From: SAR324 cluster bacterium
GTDB lineage: Bacteria > SAR324 > JACQKK01
Assembly: GCA_027296185.1 (NCBI GenBank)
Contig: JAPUJL010000366.1
Coordinates: 1-5,366 of the forward strand
DNA length: 5,366 bases
Direction of reading: 5' to 3'
In this document: positions 1 through 5,366 of the stretch, in pieces
How the letters are laid out: each line of letters starts with the position of its first letter
How positions within the stretch are numbered: the first letter of the stretch is position 1
Position numbers and translations under genes: made by a program
The notes under the pieces: generated by a model
The model's database searches: none
What the model saw: the letters and a program-made list of their open reading frames with translations, nothing else
Told to the model about the DNA's origin: nothing

Positions 1-213
1 GTAGGTGCCATCGTCCGTATAGGCCTCCTTGGCGATGGGGCGGGGGGCGGGCTGGCTCACCCGGATCGCACCCTCCTGGATGTCCGATTCGGCGGGAATG
101 ATGAGCGATTGGGGGTGCTCGGCGGCGGGATTGGCCGGCCCGAGGATGGGCCGCTCGGTGGTCTGGACGTGCCGCACCCATTTGTGGAACGAGCCGGCGA
201 AAGGAGTGGACAT
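1..213 (-). CDS. Unrecognised protein, N-terminal 71 codons only (runs off the left edge)
   Basis: Only the first 71 codons are present; the gene continues beyond the window. The start is well supported: an ATG at 213-211 is preceded by a GGGAGG Shine-Dalgarno (minus strand, 223-218) with a 4-base spacer, and the frame stays open to the edge. The peptide begins MSTPFAGSFHKWVRHVQTTE and is followed by a Pro/Ala/Glu-rich, probably flexible stretch. It has no signal peptide, no membrane segment and no motif I can assign. It lies downstream of the MoxR/TraB-like/190-residue run in the same direction but is separated by 230 bases, so it could be a distal operon member or start its own transcript. 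A vWA partner of the MoxR ATPase could be encoded here, but nothing in these 71 residues shows it. Confidence 0.8.
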   Translation of the reverse strand, partial: MSTPFAGSFHKWVRHVQTTERPILGPANPAAEHPQSLIIPAESDIQEGAIRVSQPAPRPIAKEAYTDDGTY

Positions 214-288
214 GGAGCCTCCCAGAGGAGCGGGTGGATTCGGGGAACCATCGCCCGCGAGCCAGAAATACGCCCAGAAATTCGACCG

Positions 289-305
289 GCTCGCCGAAGC
301 GGAGC
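289..305 (-). other. Short hairpin with UUCG loop in leader of left-edge gene
   Basis: Read on the minus strand, GCTCCGC-TTCG-GCGAGC folds into a six-pair stem with one bulged C, closed by a UUCG tetraloop, a well-known stable loop in RNA. It lies about 75 bases upstream of the ATG at 213 and just after the predicted -10 element. It would therefore sit at the 5' end of the leader if that promoter is real. It could protect the 5' end or be chance in GC-rich DNA. Confidence 0.3.
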
Positions 306-310
306 AGTAG

Positions 311-338
311 ATTACACCCCCCGCCCGCAAAAGGCGAA
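311..338 (-). promoter_or_regulatory. Weak sigma70-like promoter candidate for the left-edge gene
   Basis: On the minus strand TTCGCC (338-333) is followed after 16 bases by TGTAAT (316-311). The -10 matches TATAAT at five of six positions and is the most AT-rich hexamer in the spacer; the -35 is poor (three of six). Transcription would begin near 304, leaving a leader of about 90 bases. The long gap upstream of the gene makes a separate promoter plausible, but the match alone is weak. Confidence 0.25.
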
Positions 339-380
339 CCGCGCCATCGCCGGCCCGCAAACCCGCTGCGGATCACGGTC

Positions 381-394
381 CCGCCGGCCGGCGG
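381..394. repeat. Perfect 14-bp GC palindrome
   Basis: CCGCCGGCCGGCGG reads the same on both strands. It sits immediately right of the reversed-TGA triplet and just left of the 12-bp tandem repeats. All bases are G or C and there is no central loop, so as RNA it would fold poorly on its own. It could be a protein-binding dyad, part of a larger 3' structure of the upstream gene, or chance in very GC-rich DNA. Confidence 0.5.
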
Positions 395-400
395 CCGATT

Positions 401-448
401 CCGATATTCAGGCCGATTTTCCGGCCGGCTTTCAGGCCGGGATTCAGG
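401..448. repeat. Four tandem degenerate 12-bp repeats
   Basis: On the plus strand the four adjacent units are CCGATATTCAGG (401-412), CCGATTTTCCGG (413-424), CCGGCTTTCAGG (425-436) and CCGGGATTCAGG (437-448), approximate consensus CCGRNTTTCAGG. A half unit (CCGATT) precedes at 395-400. The block covers the stop codon of the 190-residue gene (TGA, plus-strand 444-446). Neighbouring units create small hairpins on both strands, for example CCGGC/GCCGG at 425-440 and GGCCG/CGGCC at 411-426, each with a six-base loop. The unit length is a multiple of three, as is usual for repeats that expand within coding sequence. In the frame one base off the gene, the minus strand reads as tetrapeptide repeats (LNPG, LKAG, RKIG, LNIG). 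Confidence 0.75.
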
Positions 449-1016
449 CTGGGCCGCGGGGTGGGCGGGAGGAGCGGTGCCAGGCGCGTTTCGATTTGGC
501 GGGGGGCTTCAGCGCCTCCGCCAGAGCGGGGATCTCCAGCACCGAGAGGGTTCGGGTGCGGTAGAAGATGCCCCGGCGCACGACGAATCCCCGCACCCGG
601 TGCAGGGGCCGCTCGTAGACCACGTCGATCAGCGGCTGACCGCGCACTTCGTACTCGAAGATGTCCACGGGCGGGGTCAACGCCCGGCCCTGGGCGTAGC
701 CCCGCACCGCCTCGGCGATGATGCGCCACGGGTCGCACAGGTAGGCACCCTGGAAGGTATCGGGGTGCAGAGCGCGTGCGGCCAGGGGTCCGTCCTCGGC
801 GAAGGGTGCCTTGAAGCGCAGCCTGCGCTTCTCCACCGCGGCCGGTGACCCGGGATACCACACCGGTTCGGCCCCCAGGGAATAGGCCAGCACGCCGGTG
901 ACCCGGTAGTTCGTCGTGAACACCGGATACACGAACGAGTGCTCCCGCACATCGCGGCCCCATTCGCAGGCGATGCGGTGCAGCCGCTTTTGCCGGGTGC
1001 CCTCTGAGGGATACAT
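444..1016 (-). CDS. Unrecognised 190-residue protein, third gene of the MoxR run
   Basis: I do not recognise this family. The protein is soluble-looking: no signal peptide, no membrane segment, no Cys/His metal cluster. Residues about 1-165 alternate short charged and hydrophobic segments and include aromatic-rich patches (HSFVYPVFTTNY at 27-38, EPVWYPG at 50-56, IFEYEV at 119-124). This resembles a compact beta-rich fold, but that is an impression. After residue 168 the tail is basic and Pro-rich and looks disordered. The ATG at 1016 has no clear Shine-Dalgarno and no in-frame alternative start just upstream, so it may rely on translational coupling with the TraB-like gene ending 42 bases earlier. 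The stop lies inside the 12-bp tandem repeat, so the C-terminus may vary between strains. Spacing and orientation place it in one operon with the ATPase, suggesting a role in the same complex or pathway. Confidence 0.8.
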   Translation of the reverse strand: MYPSEGTRQKRLHRIACEWGRDVREHSFVYPVFTTNYRVTGVLAYSLGAEPVWYPGSPAAVEKRRLRFKAPFAEDGPLAARALHPDTFQGAYLCDPWRIIAEAVRGYAQGRALTPPVDIFEYEVRGQPLIDVVYERPLHRVRGFVVRRGIFYRTRTLSVLEIPALAEALKPPAKSKRAWHRSSRPPRGPA

Positions 1017-1043
1017 GTGGCGCGGGAGCGTGACGTGGGTTCG

Positions 1044-1058
1044 CCGGCGGCTAGCCGG
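1044..1058 (-). other. Small hairpin directly after the TraB-like stop codon
   Basis: The minus strand reads CCGGC-TAGCC-GCCGG, a five-pair GC stem with a five-base loop starting immediately after the TGA at 1061-1059. No T run follows, so it is not a standard terminator. It could modulate ribosome release or reinitiation at the next gene, stabilise the upstream mRNA, or be chance. Confidence 0.3.
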
Positions 1059-3041
1059 TCAATTGACGTAAAGCGGCGCCAGCGGCCGGATCTCGCGGTC
1101 CGCCAGGATATGGAAGGTCTGTACCCGCTTGATGCTGTCGGCCGATAGGCTGTCCAGGGGAATGTACATCACGTGGATGCCGCGCGAGGCTGCCATGGCC
1201 AATGTCTGCGGCGAGGGGCCGGAGCGGGCGATGTAGCCCACGATGGGCTTGCGGGATAAATCGATGGTCGCCCGCAGCAGCAACTCCGCCCGGGTGCGGG
1301 CGCCCCGGTAGCGCGGGTTGCCCCACACCTGCGCGCGTCCGGTGGGGGGGTAGAGGGAGAGCACCCCGCCGTACTGGCAGCGGCTAATGCCGGGTCCGTC
1401 GAACTGCACGCCCGGCTCGGTGGAATAGAGCGCCAGATCCGATTCGCCGTCGTGTTCGGCGAACCACATCTGCTCGTGGGGATAACGGTTCTCCTCGTCC
1501 GCCTTGTGGAAGATCACGACCAGCGGCCCCACGTCGCCCATGCCGGGCAACTGCTCCTTGACGTATACCTTGCCCAGGGGCAGGTTGCGCAGGGTCTCGC
1601 GGATGTCCAGGCCATCCATCATCGACGCCTGGAACTCATGGGTGCGCACCCGCTGGTCGGAGAGCAGCGCGCGGCACTTGCGGCGCAGATACTCGAAGAA
1701 TTCCTCCAGCTTGTCGTCCTGGGGCAGGTGCGAGACCCGCCGCTCGCCGACATCCCAGCGCTCCTCCCAGGAACCCTCTTCGCCCTCCTCCGGCGGCGCC
1801 TCGAGGTCCAGGTCGCCCTCGTCCATGTTGTCGCGGATCGAGGGAGGCAACCGCAGCCGCAGCACTAGGAATTCCCCCTCCGACTCGCCGCGCCCCTCTT
1901 CCATCTTGAGTTCGGGCAGGTCGGACTCGCCGTCGTAGAAGGGATAGTCGTCCGCCACCCGCAACGCCTGGAACGCGAAGTCGTCGTTGACGGTGTTCTT
2001 CGCCGCCAGCGCCAGCATGTACTTGGTCGGCGTGAGCCGCCGGCCCACCAGGGCCATGTTGCGGGCGAAGCGCAGCAACGTCGCCAGCCGCGACGGGGAG
2101 GGTTTCTGCTTCCATTCCCGCTCGTAGAGCGATACCGCGGTTTGCACCAGCTCGGACAGGGCGTCGTAGGTCTCGATGGATTCCTCCCCGCTCGGCCGTT
2201 GGCGCAGCGCGTCGAGCACCTGCCGGGTGGTCTCGGCGCGGGCGTCGCGGGCCGCCTGATACTCTCCGCCCCGGGTGAGGGGCAAGGGCCGCAACTGGGG
2301 AAAGTCCGCCGGGCGCATCCCCCGCCGGGCCAGCTCGTAGGCGTAGACCATGTTCGGGATGCCCTGCAGCGCCTGGGCGATGGATTCCTCGCCGAGATTG
2401 TAGAGCGTCTGCTCGCGCTGGGAGACCGCCCCCGGCGGCTCCGGCGTGCCCGCTTCCAGATGGTGCGCCACGCCATCCAGATGGGCGAGGCCGCAGACGA
2501 ACAGCACGCGCTCGTGCCGCGCGGTAAGCCGGCGGAGCGCCGCCGCCATGGCGATCTCCCGGTCGTCGTCGGGGGATCCGGGCTCCGGCCGTTGCAGGCG
2601 GCCGGCCACCTCCCGCCAGTAACGCTCCAGCCCGATGCGGTGGATGATGTAGTCGTCCGGCGCGCGCACCGGCTCGGGCTGGTAGTCGAGAATATCGCGG
2701 TCCACGAAGTGCAGCGGGGTGCCGTGCTCCATGCCCAGCCGCACCGCCTCAACCAGGGAATCCTCCGGAGTAATCGGGACGATGCGGTTCACCTCATCCA
2801 GATCCTCGTCGAAGTCCTTGTAGCTCACCACGGAAAGATAGGGCAGCCGCTCCACTCCCTTGCGCACCGAGATTTCCAGGGTCCCGGGCAACTCCACGGC
2901 GATCGCCTGCGGCCTCACGGAGTGGAAGGCGGCCCGCACCAACGCCGCGAAGCTCCACCGCGCGTGCAGCGACGGCACCGCGTACACGCGGCCGAAGCGC
3001 ACGAACGGTGCGGAGCTTGAGGGGCCGGGGTCGGGTTTCAT
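1059..3041 (-). CDS. TraB/GumN-like (Tiki superfamily) N-terminal domain protein with long novel C-terminal region
   Basis: A 660-residue protein with no signal peptide or membrane segment, so probably cytosolic. Residues about 15-200 show the motif order of the TraB/PrgY-GumN-Tiki-EreA superfamily: VPSLH (H26), IAVELP (E50), FVDRD (D114-D116), a DDDREIAMAAAL helix (158-169) and VCGLAHLDGV with a GxxH motif (G184, H187). In this superfamily the paired histidines and glutamates are proposed metal or catalytic residues. The first GxxH is changed to PSLH but keeps its His. The remaining 460 residues are unfamiliar: a helical region (about 270-370), a highly acidic linker (about 404-432), a mixed segment with FHKADEEN and CQYGGVLSLYPP (about 490-570), and a Rossmann-like end (GYIARSGPSP, GIHVMYIPLD). 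No vWA metal-site motif (DxSxS) is visible. No Shine-Dalgarno precedes the ATG, 33 bases after the MoxR stop. It is the likely client or effector of the ATPase (inference). Confidence 0.85.
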   Translation of the reverse strand: MKPDPGPSSSAPFVRFGRVYAVPSLHARWSFAALVRAAFHSVRPQAIAVELPGTLEISVRKGVERLPYLSVVSYKDFDEDLDEVNRIVPITPEDSLVEAVRLGMEHGTPLHFVDRDILDYQPEPVRAPDDYIIHRIGLERYWREVAGRLQRPEPGSPDDDREIAMAAALRRLTARHERVLFVCGLAHLDGVAHHLEAGTPEPPGAVSQREQTLYNLGEESIAQALQGIPNMVYAYELARRGMRPADFPQLRPLPLTRGGEYQAARDARAETTRQVLDALRQRPSGEESIETYDALSELVQTAVSLYEREWKQKPSPSRLATLLRFARNMALVGRRLTPTKYMLALAAKNTVNDDFAFQALRVADDYPFYDGESDLPELKMEEGRGESEGEFLVLRLRLPPSIRDNMDEGDLDLEAPPEEGEEGSWEERWDVGERRVSHLPQDDKLEEFFEYLRRKCRALLSDQRVRTHEFQASMMDGLDIRETLRNLPLGKVYVKEQLPGMGDVGPLVVIFHKADEENRYPHEQMWFAEHDGESDLALYSTEPGVQFDGPGISRCQYGGVLSLYPPTGRAQVWGNPRYRGARTRAELLLRATIDLSRKPIVGYIARSGPSPQTLAMAASRGIHVMYIPLDSLSADSIKRVQTFHILADREIRPLAPLYVN

Positions 3042-3074
3042 GGGGGCGGGTGGCGGTCTCGCGGCCGCCGCGGG

Positions 3075-4016
3075 CTAGTTGCTGCGGTCGGTGGGGTTGA
3101 AGCGGGTCAGCAGGTACTCCGCGTCGGCCAGGCTGATCCGCTGCGGCTGCGGCGGCTCGTATTCGGGATCCAGATAGAGGGAGAATTCTTCTCCGACGAT
3201 TTGCATGGCCGCCTGGCCGATCGCCTCGGGGCCGCTCAGGGTCATCTTTTCCATCAGCCGCTCGGCGTAGCGGATGATATGGATGCCGTCCCGGGACGCC
3301 ACCGGCAGCTCGAACTTGTGACAGCGCCCCATGTATTCGCTGACCACGTCCAGCAGTTCCTCGTCGGAGTGGGGGAGGTTCACCCGGAAGATCTCCTTCT
3401 CCTCCTCGGCGCTGGGGAACCCCACTTTGATCTGGGGCTGCAACCGCGACAGAATGTACTCGGGAATCTCGTAGGTCGAGGAGTCGTCGTTCATGGTCAC
3501 GCACACCCGGAAATCCGGATGGGCCTTGATCTTGATCCCGGCGATGATCGATTCCGCGTAGCGCCGCGTATCGAGCAGGGGCGCCAGCGAGGCCCAGCTC
3601 TTCTCGCTCATGCGGTTGCCCTCGTCCAGGATGCAGACGCCGCCGCGCAGCATGGCGGTGGTGAGCGGCGAGGCATGGTAGCGGATGACTTGCCCGGAGC
3701 CGATTACCGGCGTCACCAACAGATCTTCCGGCCGGGTATCCATGGTGCACTGGAAGATGAAGATGTCATCGCTGAACTCCTTGGCCACCGTGTAGGCCAG
3801 GGTCGTCTTGCCCACCCCGGGCTGCCCCAGGATGCGCGGGGAAAGCGGAATTTCCATCGCCGCGCTGCCGCCCGGCACCAGCCAGCAGGCGCGCAACTGG
3901 TTCTTCGCCGTTTCCGCCCCGACCGACAGCACCGGCATCTCGTCCGGTTGGGCAAGCCGCAATTCCACGCCGTCGATGGTGACCGTTCGGTCTTTCGGGC
4001 CGGACTTCGCTGCCAT
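3075..4016 (-). CDS. MoxR-family AAA+ ATPase
   Basis: A 313-residue MoxR-type AAA+ ATPase, the usual length for the family. Visible elements are Walker A GQPGVGKT (64-71, K70), Walker B with catalytic DE in VCILDEGNRM (D131, E132), sensor 1 asparagine in CVTMNDD (N176), the arginine-finger region YILSRLQP (R190), and a small helical lid with a possible sensor 2 segment around VASRDG (S240, R241). Family members hydrolyse ATP as ring oligomers to remodel, activate or insert cofactors into a partner encoded next door. About 60 residues precede Walker A, ending in a hydrophobic CWLVPGGSAAMEIP stretch. The ATG at 4016 is fixed by a good Shine-Dalgarno, AGAGGAAG, five bases upstream. It heads a leftward run, with the TraB-like gene 33 bases downstream. 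The usual vWA partner is absent from the window. The family is clear; the client is inferred. Confidence 0.95.
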   Translation of the reverse strand: MAAKSGPKDRTVTIDGVELRLAQPDEMPVLSVGAETAKNQLRACWLVPGGSAAMEIPLSPRILGQPGVGKTTLAYTVAKEFSDDIFIFQCTMDTRPEDLLVTPVIGSGQVIRYHASPLTTAMLRGGVCILDEGNRMSEKSWASLAPLLDTRRYAESIIAGIKIKAHPDFRVCVTMNDDSSTYEIPEYILSRLQPQIKVGFPSAEEEKEIFRVNLPHSDEELLDVVSEYMGRCHKFELPVASRDGIHIIRYAERLMEKMTLSGPEAIGQAAMQIVGEEFSLYLDPEYEPPQPQRISLADAEYLLTRFNPTDRSN

Positions 4017-4020
4017 GCTG

Positions 4021-4028
4021 CTTCCTCT
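4021..4028 (-). promoter_or_regulatory. Ribosome binding site of the MoxR gene
   Basis: AGAGGAAG on the minus strand lies 4 bases before the ATG at 4016-4014 (spacer CAGC), or about 5 bases measured from the GAGGAA core. It is the only strong Shine-Dalgarno in the three-gene run and supports this ATG as the true start. The two genes downstream lack one. Confidence 0.7.
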
Positions 4029-4074
4029 AACGTTGGGCCTTGGCGTGCCGATTGGCCTTCCCCGACTGACCAGT

Positions 4075-4102
4075 TTGCCAGAGGGCGGGATTAAAGTAAA
4101 AT
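4075..4102 (+). promoter_or_regulatory. Sigma70-like promoter for the FemAB-like gene, -10 overlapping the first ATG
   Basis: TTGCCA (4075-4080) and TAAAAT (4097-4102) are separated by 16 bases, and each matches the sigma70 consensus at five of six positions. This is the only AT-rich patch in the 84-base divergent region. The predicted transcription start, about seven bases after the -10, falls at 4108-4110. That is at or beside the second in-frame ATG (4110-4112) and after the first (4101-4103). If used, the mRNA would be leaderless. I see no comparable promoter for the divergent MoxR gene in the same gap; a TTTAAT on the minus strand at 4095-4090 has no acceptable -35. Confidence 0.45.
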
Positions 4103-5312
4103 GCGCCCCATGGCACCCAAATCATCTGCTGGCGCCGATTCGCGGGCCGAAACTCCCGGCCAAGACCCGTTCGCCGTCGAGATTCACCACCGCATCGCGG
4201 ATATCGGGCGCGAGGCCTGGGACACCCTCGTCGACGGCGGCTCGCCCTTTCTGGAGTGGGATTGGCTGCACGCCCTGGAGGAATCCGGCTGCGCCACCCG
4301 CGAGACCGGCTGGGGTCCCCACCACGTCGTGGTGCGCCTGGAGGGGCGCATCGTCGCCGCGTGCCCGCTCTACCTGAAGGGGCACAGCCAGGGGGAATTC
4401 GTCTTCGACCACCAATGGGCCCACGCGGCCCGACAGGCAGGGATCGAGTATTACCCCAAGCTGTTGGTGGCGGTCCCCTTCACGCCGGCCACCGGTTGCC
4501 GCATTCTCACCGCCCCCGGCGCCGACCGGCCCCAGCTGATCCGGCTGGTGGGCGGGGTGCTGATGAAGCTGTGCGTCGAGAACGGCATCTCGTCGGTGCA
4601 CGTGAACTTCTGCCTGCCTGACGAGATCGAGGCCCTGGGCGACGCGGGTTACCACCGGCGCTCGGGCATTCAGTACCAGTGGGAGAACCACGGCTACGAA
4701 ACCTTCGAGGATTACCTGGGGATGTTCCGCAGCAAGCGGCGCAACAAGATCCGCCGGGAGATCCGCGAGATGGCCGACCAGGGGATCGACATCCGGGTGG
4801 TTGCCGGGGACGACATCGACGACGGCCTGGTGCCCACCCTGTACCGGCTCTACAAGAACCACATCGAAAAACTGTACTGGGGCAATCTCTATCTCAACGA
4901 GGCTTTCTTCGAGCATCTCGTCCAGCACTTCAAGCGCAACCTCTGCTTCGTGTTGGCCTCCCGGGAAGGGCGCGTCATCGCCGGCACCTTCAACGTCCAG
5001 AAAAACGGCGTGTTCTACGGCCGCTATTGGGGGACCTTCGAGGAGTGGCGCTACCTGCATTTCAACGTCTGCTACTACAGCGCCATCGACCACTGCATCC
5101 GCAATGGCATCCAGCGCTTCGAGCCCGGCGCGGGCGGCGACTTCAAGCAGTTACGCGGCTTCGAGCCCCGCATCACCAACAGCATGCACTTCCTCCATCC
5201 CCCGGTGCTTCACGAGGCCATCGGCGGCTACCTGCGCAACGAGCGGGAGCACATCTCCCGCACCGCCGAGTGGTACCAGGCCAACAGCCAGCTGAAGCTG
5301 GATCGGAAGTAG
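4101..5312 (+). CDS. FemAB-like peptidoglycan-biosynthesis-type/GNAT-fold protein (PF04339 family)
   Basis: A full-length 403-residue protein of the PF04339 (formerly DUF482) FemAB-like family, with two tandem GNAT-type acyltransferase folds. Family signatures are PFLEWDWLHALEESG (49-63), GWGPHHVVV (70-78), CPLYLKGHSQGEFVFD (88-103), AGIEYYPKLLVAVPFTPATG (113-132), a basic FRSKRRNKIRRE segment (209-220) and the C-terminal YGRYWG and RFEPGAGGDFKQLRGFEP segments (306-356). FemAB proteins transfer aminoacyl groups from tRNA to peptidoglycan precursors. For the PF04339 branch the substrate is not established, so cell-wall function is inferred from fold. No signal peptide; cytosolic. ATGs occur at 4101 and 4110 in the same frame, with no Shine-Dalgarno at usual distance. 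The promoter position favours 4110 (MAPKSSAG), which would remove three residues. It is divergent from the MoxR run, so a functional link is possible but unproven. Confidence 0.92.
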   Translation: MRPMAPKSSAGADSRAETPGQDPFAVEIHHRIADIGREAWDTLVDGGSPFLEWDWLHALEESGCATRETGWGPHHVVVRLEGRIVAACPLYLKGHSQGEFVFDHQWAHAARQAGIEYYPKLLVAVPFTPATGCRILTAPGADRPQLIRLVGGVLMKLCVENGISSVHVNFCLPDEIEALGDAGYHRRSGIQYQWENHGYETFEDYLGMFRSKRRNKIRREIREMADQGIDIRVVAGDDIDDGLVPTLYRLYKNHIEKLYWGNLYLNEAFFEHLVQHFKRNLCFVLASREGRVIAGTFNVQKNGVFYGRYWGTFEEWRYLHFNVCYYSAIDHCIRNGIQRFEPGAGGDFKQLRGFEPRITNSMHFLHPPVLHEAIGGYLRNEREHISRTAEWYQANSQLKLDRK

Positions 5313-5314
5313 AC

Positions 5315-5337
5315 GGCGGAACCGGGCCGGCACCGCC
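5315..5337 (+). other. Imperfect GC hairpin after the FemAB-like gene
   Basis: GGCGG (5315-5319) pairs with CCGCC (5333-5337) just after the TAG at 5310-5312, enclosing a second small inverted element, CCGGGCCGG (5322-5330). The stem is interrupted by AA/CA mismatches and no T run follows, so it is at best a weak or factor-assisted transcript end. The remaining bases to 5366 show no gene that can be supported. Confidence 0.25.
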
Positions 5338-5366
5338 TCATGCCTCGCCCGCCTCTCCCCCTTATC

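Larger units (their letters stand above)
214..443. other. Intergenic spacer with repeats and possible promoter, no gene seen
   Basis: This 230-base gap lies between the 190-residue gene and the truncated left-edge gene, both leftward. I see no convincing gene in it: the open frames crossing it lack ribosome binding sites and look like GC-rich chance frames. Going leftward it contains most of the 12-bp tandem repeat block (401-448), a perfect 14-bp palindrome (381-394), a weak sigma70-like promoter (311-338, minus), a small hairpin with a TTCG loop (289-305) and the Shine-Dalgarno of the left-edge gene (218-223). A canonical intrinsic terminator (GC hairpin followed by a T run on the minus strand) is not present. 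Confidence 0.7.

Noticed and set aside
37..51. G-run cluster (GGGG-C-GGGGGG-C-GGG) as a possible G-quadruplex
   Set aside because: Only three separated G tracts are present, and the segment is explained as Pro/Ala codons of the left-edge gene on the other strand.
109..848. Plus-strand frames with SGR/AG-type short repeats across 390-470
   Set aside because: The peptide repetition simply reflects the 12-bp DNA repeats, which look periodic in every frame. The frames otherwise run antisense to the better-supported leftward genes and lack ribosome binding sites.
2142..3020. 292-codon plus-strand open frame antisense to the TraB-like gene
   Set aside because: Same GC-shadow pattern; the minus strand carries the coherent TraB motif order, and no start signal precedes this frame.
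3060..3072. Palindromic GCGGCCGC core between the MoxR and TraB-like genes
   Set aside because: An eight-base GC dyad is expected by chance in sequence this GC-rich, and it has no further arms or following T run.
2794..3750. 318-codon minus-strand frame overlapping the MoxR and TraB-like genes
   Set aside because: It is the out-of-phase reading of both genes (Arg/Ala/Gly/Pro-rich) and spans their junction without a domain of its own.
3201..4094. 297-codon plus-strand open frame antisense to the MoxR gene
   Set aside because: Composition is the His/Gln/Arg/Gly-rich type produced by reading a GC-rich gene in reverse. It has no ribosome binding site, and the opposite strand holds clear AAA+ motifs.
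4122..5093. 323-codon minus-strand open frame antisense to the FemAB-like gene
   Set aside because: Rich in Val, Asp, Gly and Pro with no recognisable domain. It mirrors the codon phase of the well-supported plus-strand gene.
5338..5366. Possible end of a convergent gene entering from the right edge
   Set aside because: Minus-strand stop triplets occur here, but the remaining sequence is too short to judge any coding frame.

Overview
This is a GC-rich window, by eye roughly two-thirds G+C, with strong G/C preference at third codon positions in all the genes called here. It looks like chromosome of a free-living proteobacterium. The complete FemAB-like/GNAT-type protein (PF04339 type) fits this, and a high-GC gammaproteobacterium is a guess, not a demonstration. 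There are no rRNA or tRNA genes, insertion sequences, CRISPR arrays or integrases.

Layout. A divergent intergenic region of 84 bases (4017-4100) separates a leftward gene run from one rightward gene. The leftward run is a MoxR-family AAA+ ATPase (4016-3075), then after 33 bases a 660-residue protein with an N-terminal TraB/GumN-like (Tiki superfamily) domain (3041-1059), then after 42 bases an unrecognised 190-residue protein (1016-444). A 230-base spacer (214-443) follows, with a run of four tandem 12-bp repeats and a 14-bp palindrome. The N-terminal 71 codons of a further leftward gene then run off the left edge (213-1). The rightward gene (4101-5312) encodes a complete 403-residue FemAB-like acyltransferase-fold protein. 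The last 54 bases hold only a weak imperfect hairpin.

How the genes may work together. MoxR ATPases act as chaperones or remodelers for a partner encoded beside them, very often a von Willebrand factor A (vWA) protein. No vWA protein is visible here. The position next to the ATPase is taken by a large cytosolic protein whose N-terminus carries the TraB-type motif set (SxxH, VE, DRD, DRE and GxxH), followed by about 460 residues I do not recognise. The tight, co-directional arrangement suggests that the ATPase, the TraB-like protein and the 190-residue protein form one functional unit, possibly extended by the truncated gene. This is the part of the window most likely to be an undescribed system. 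The FemAB-like gene is divergently transcribed and may be unrelated to it; its promoter geometry suggests a leaderless mRNA.
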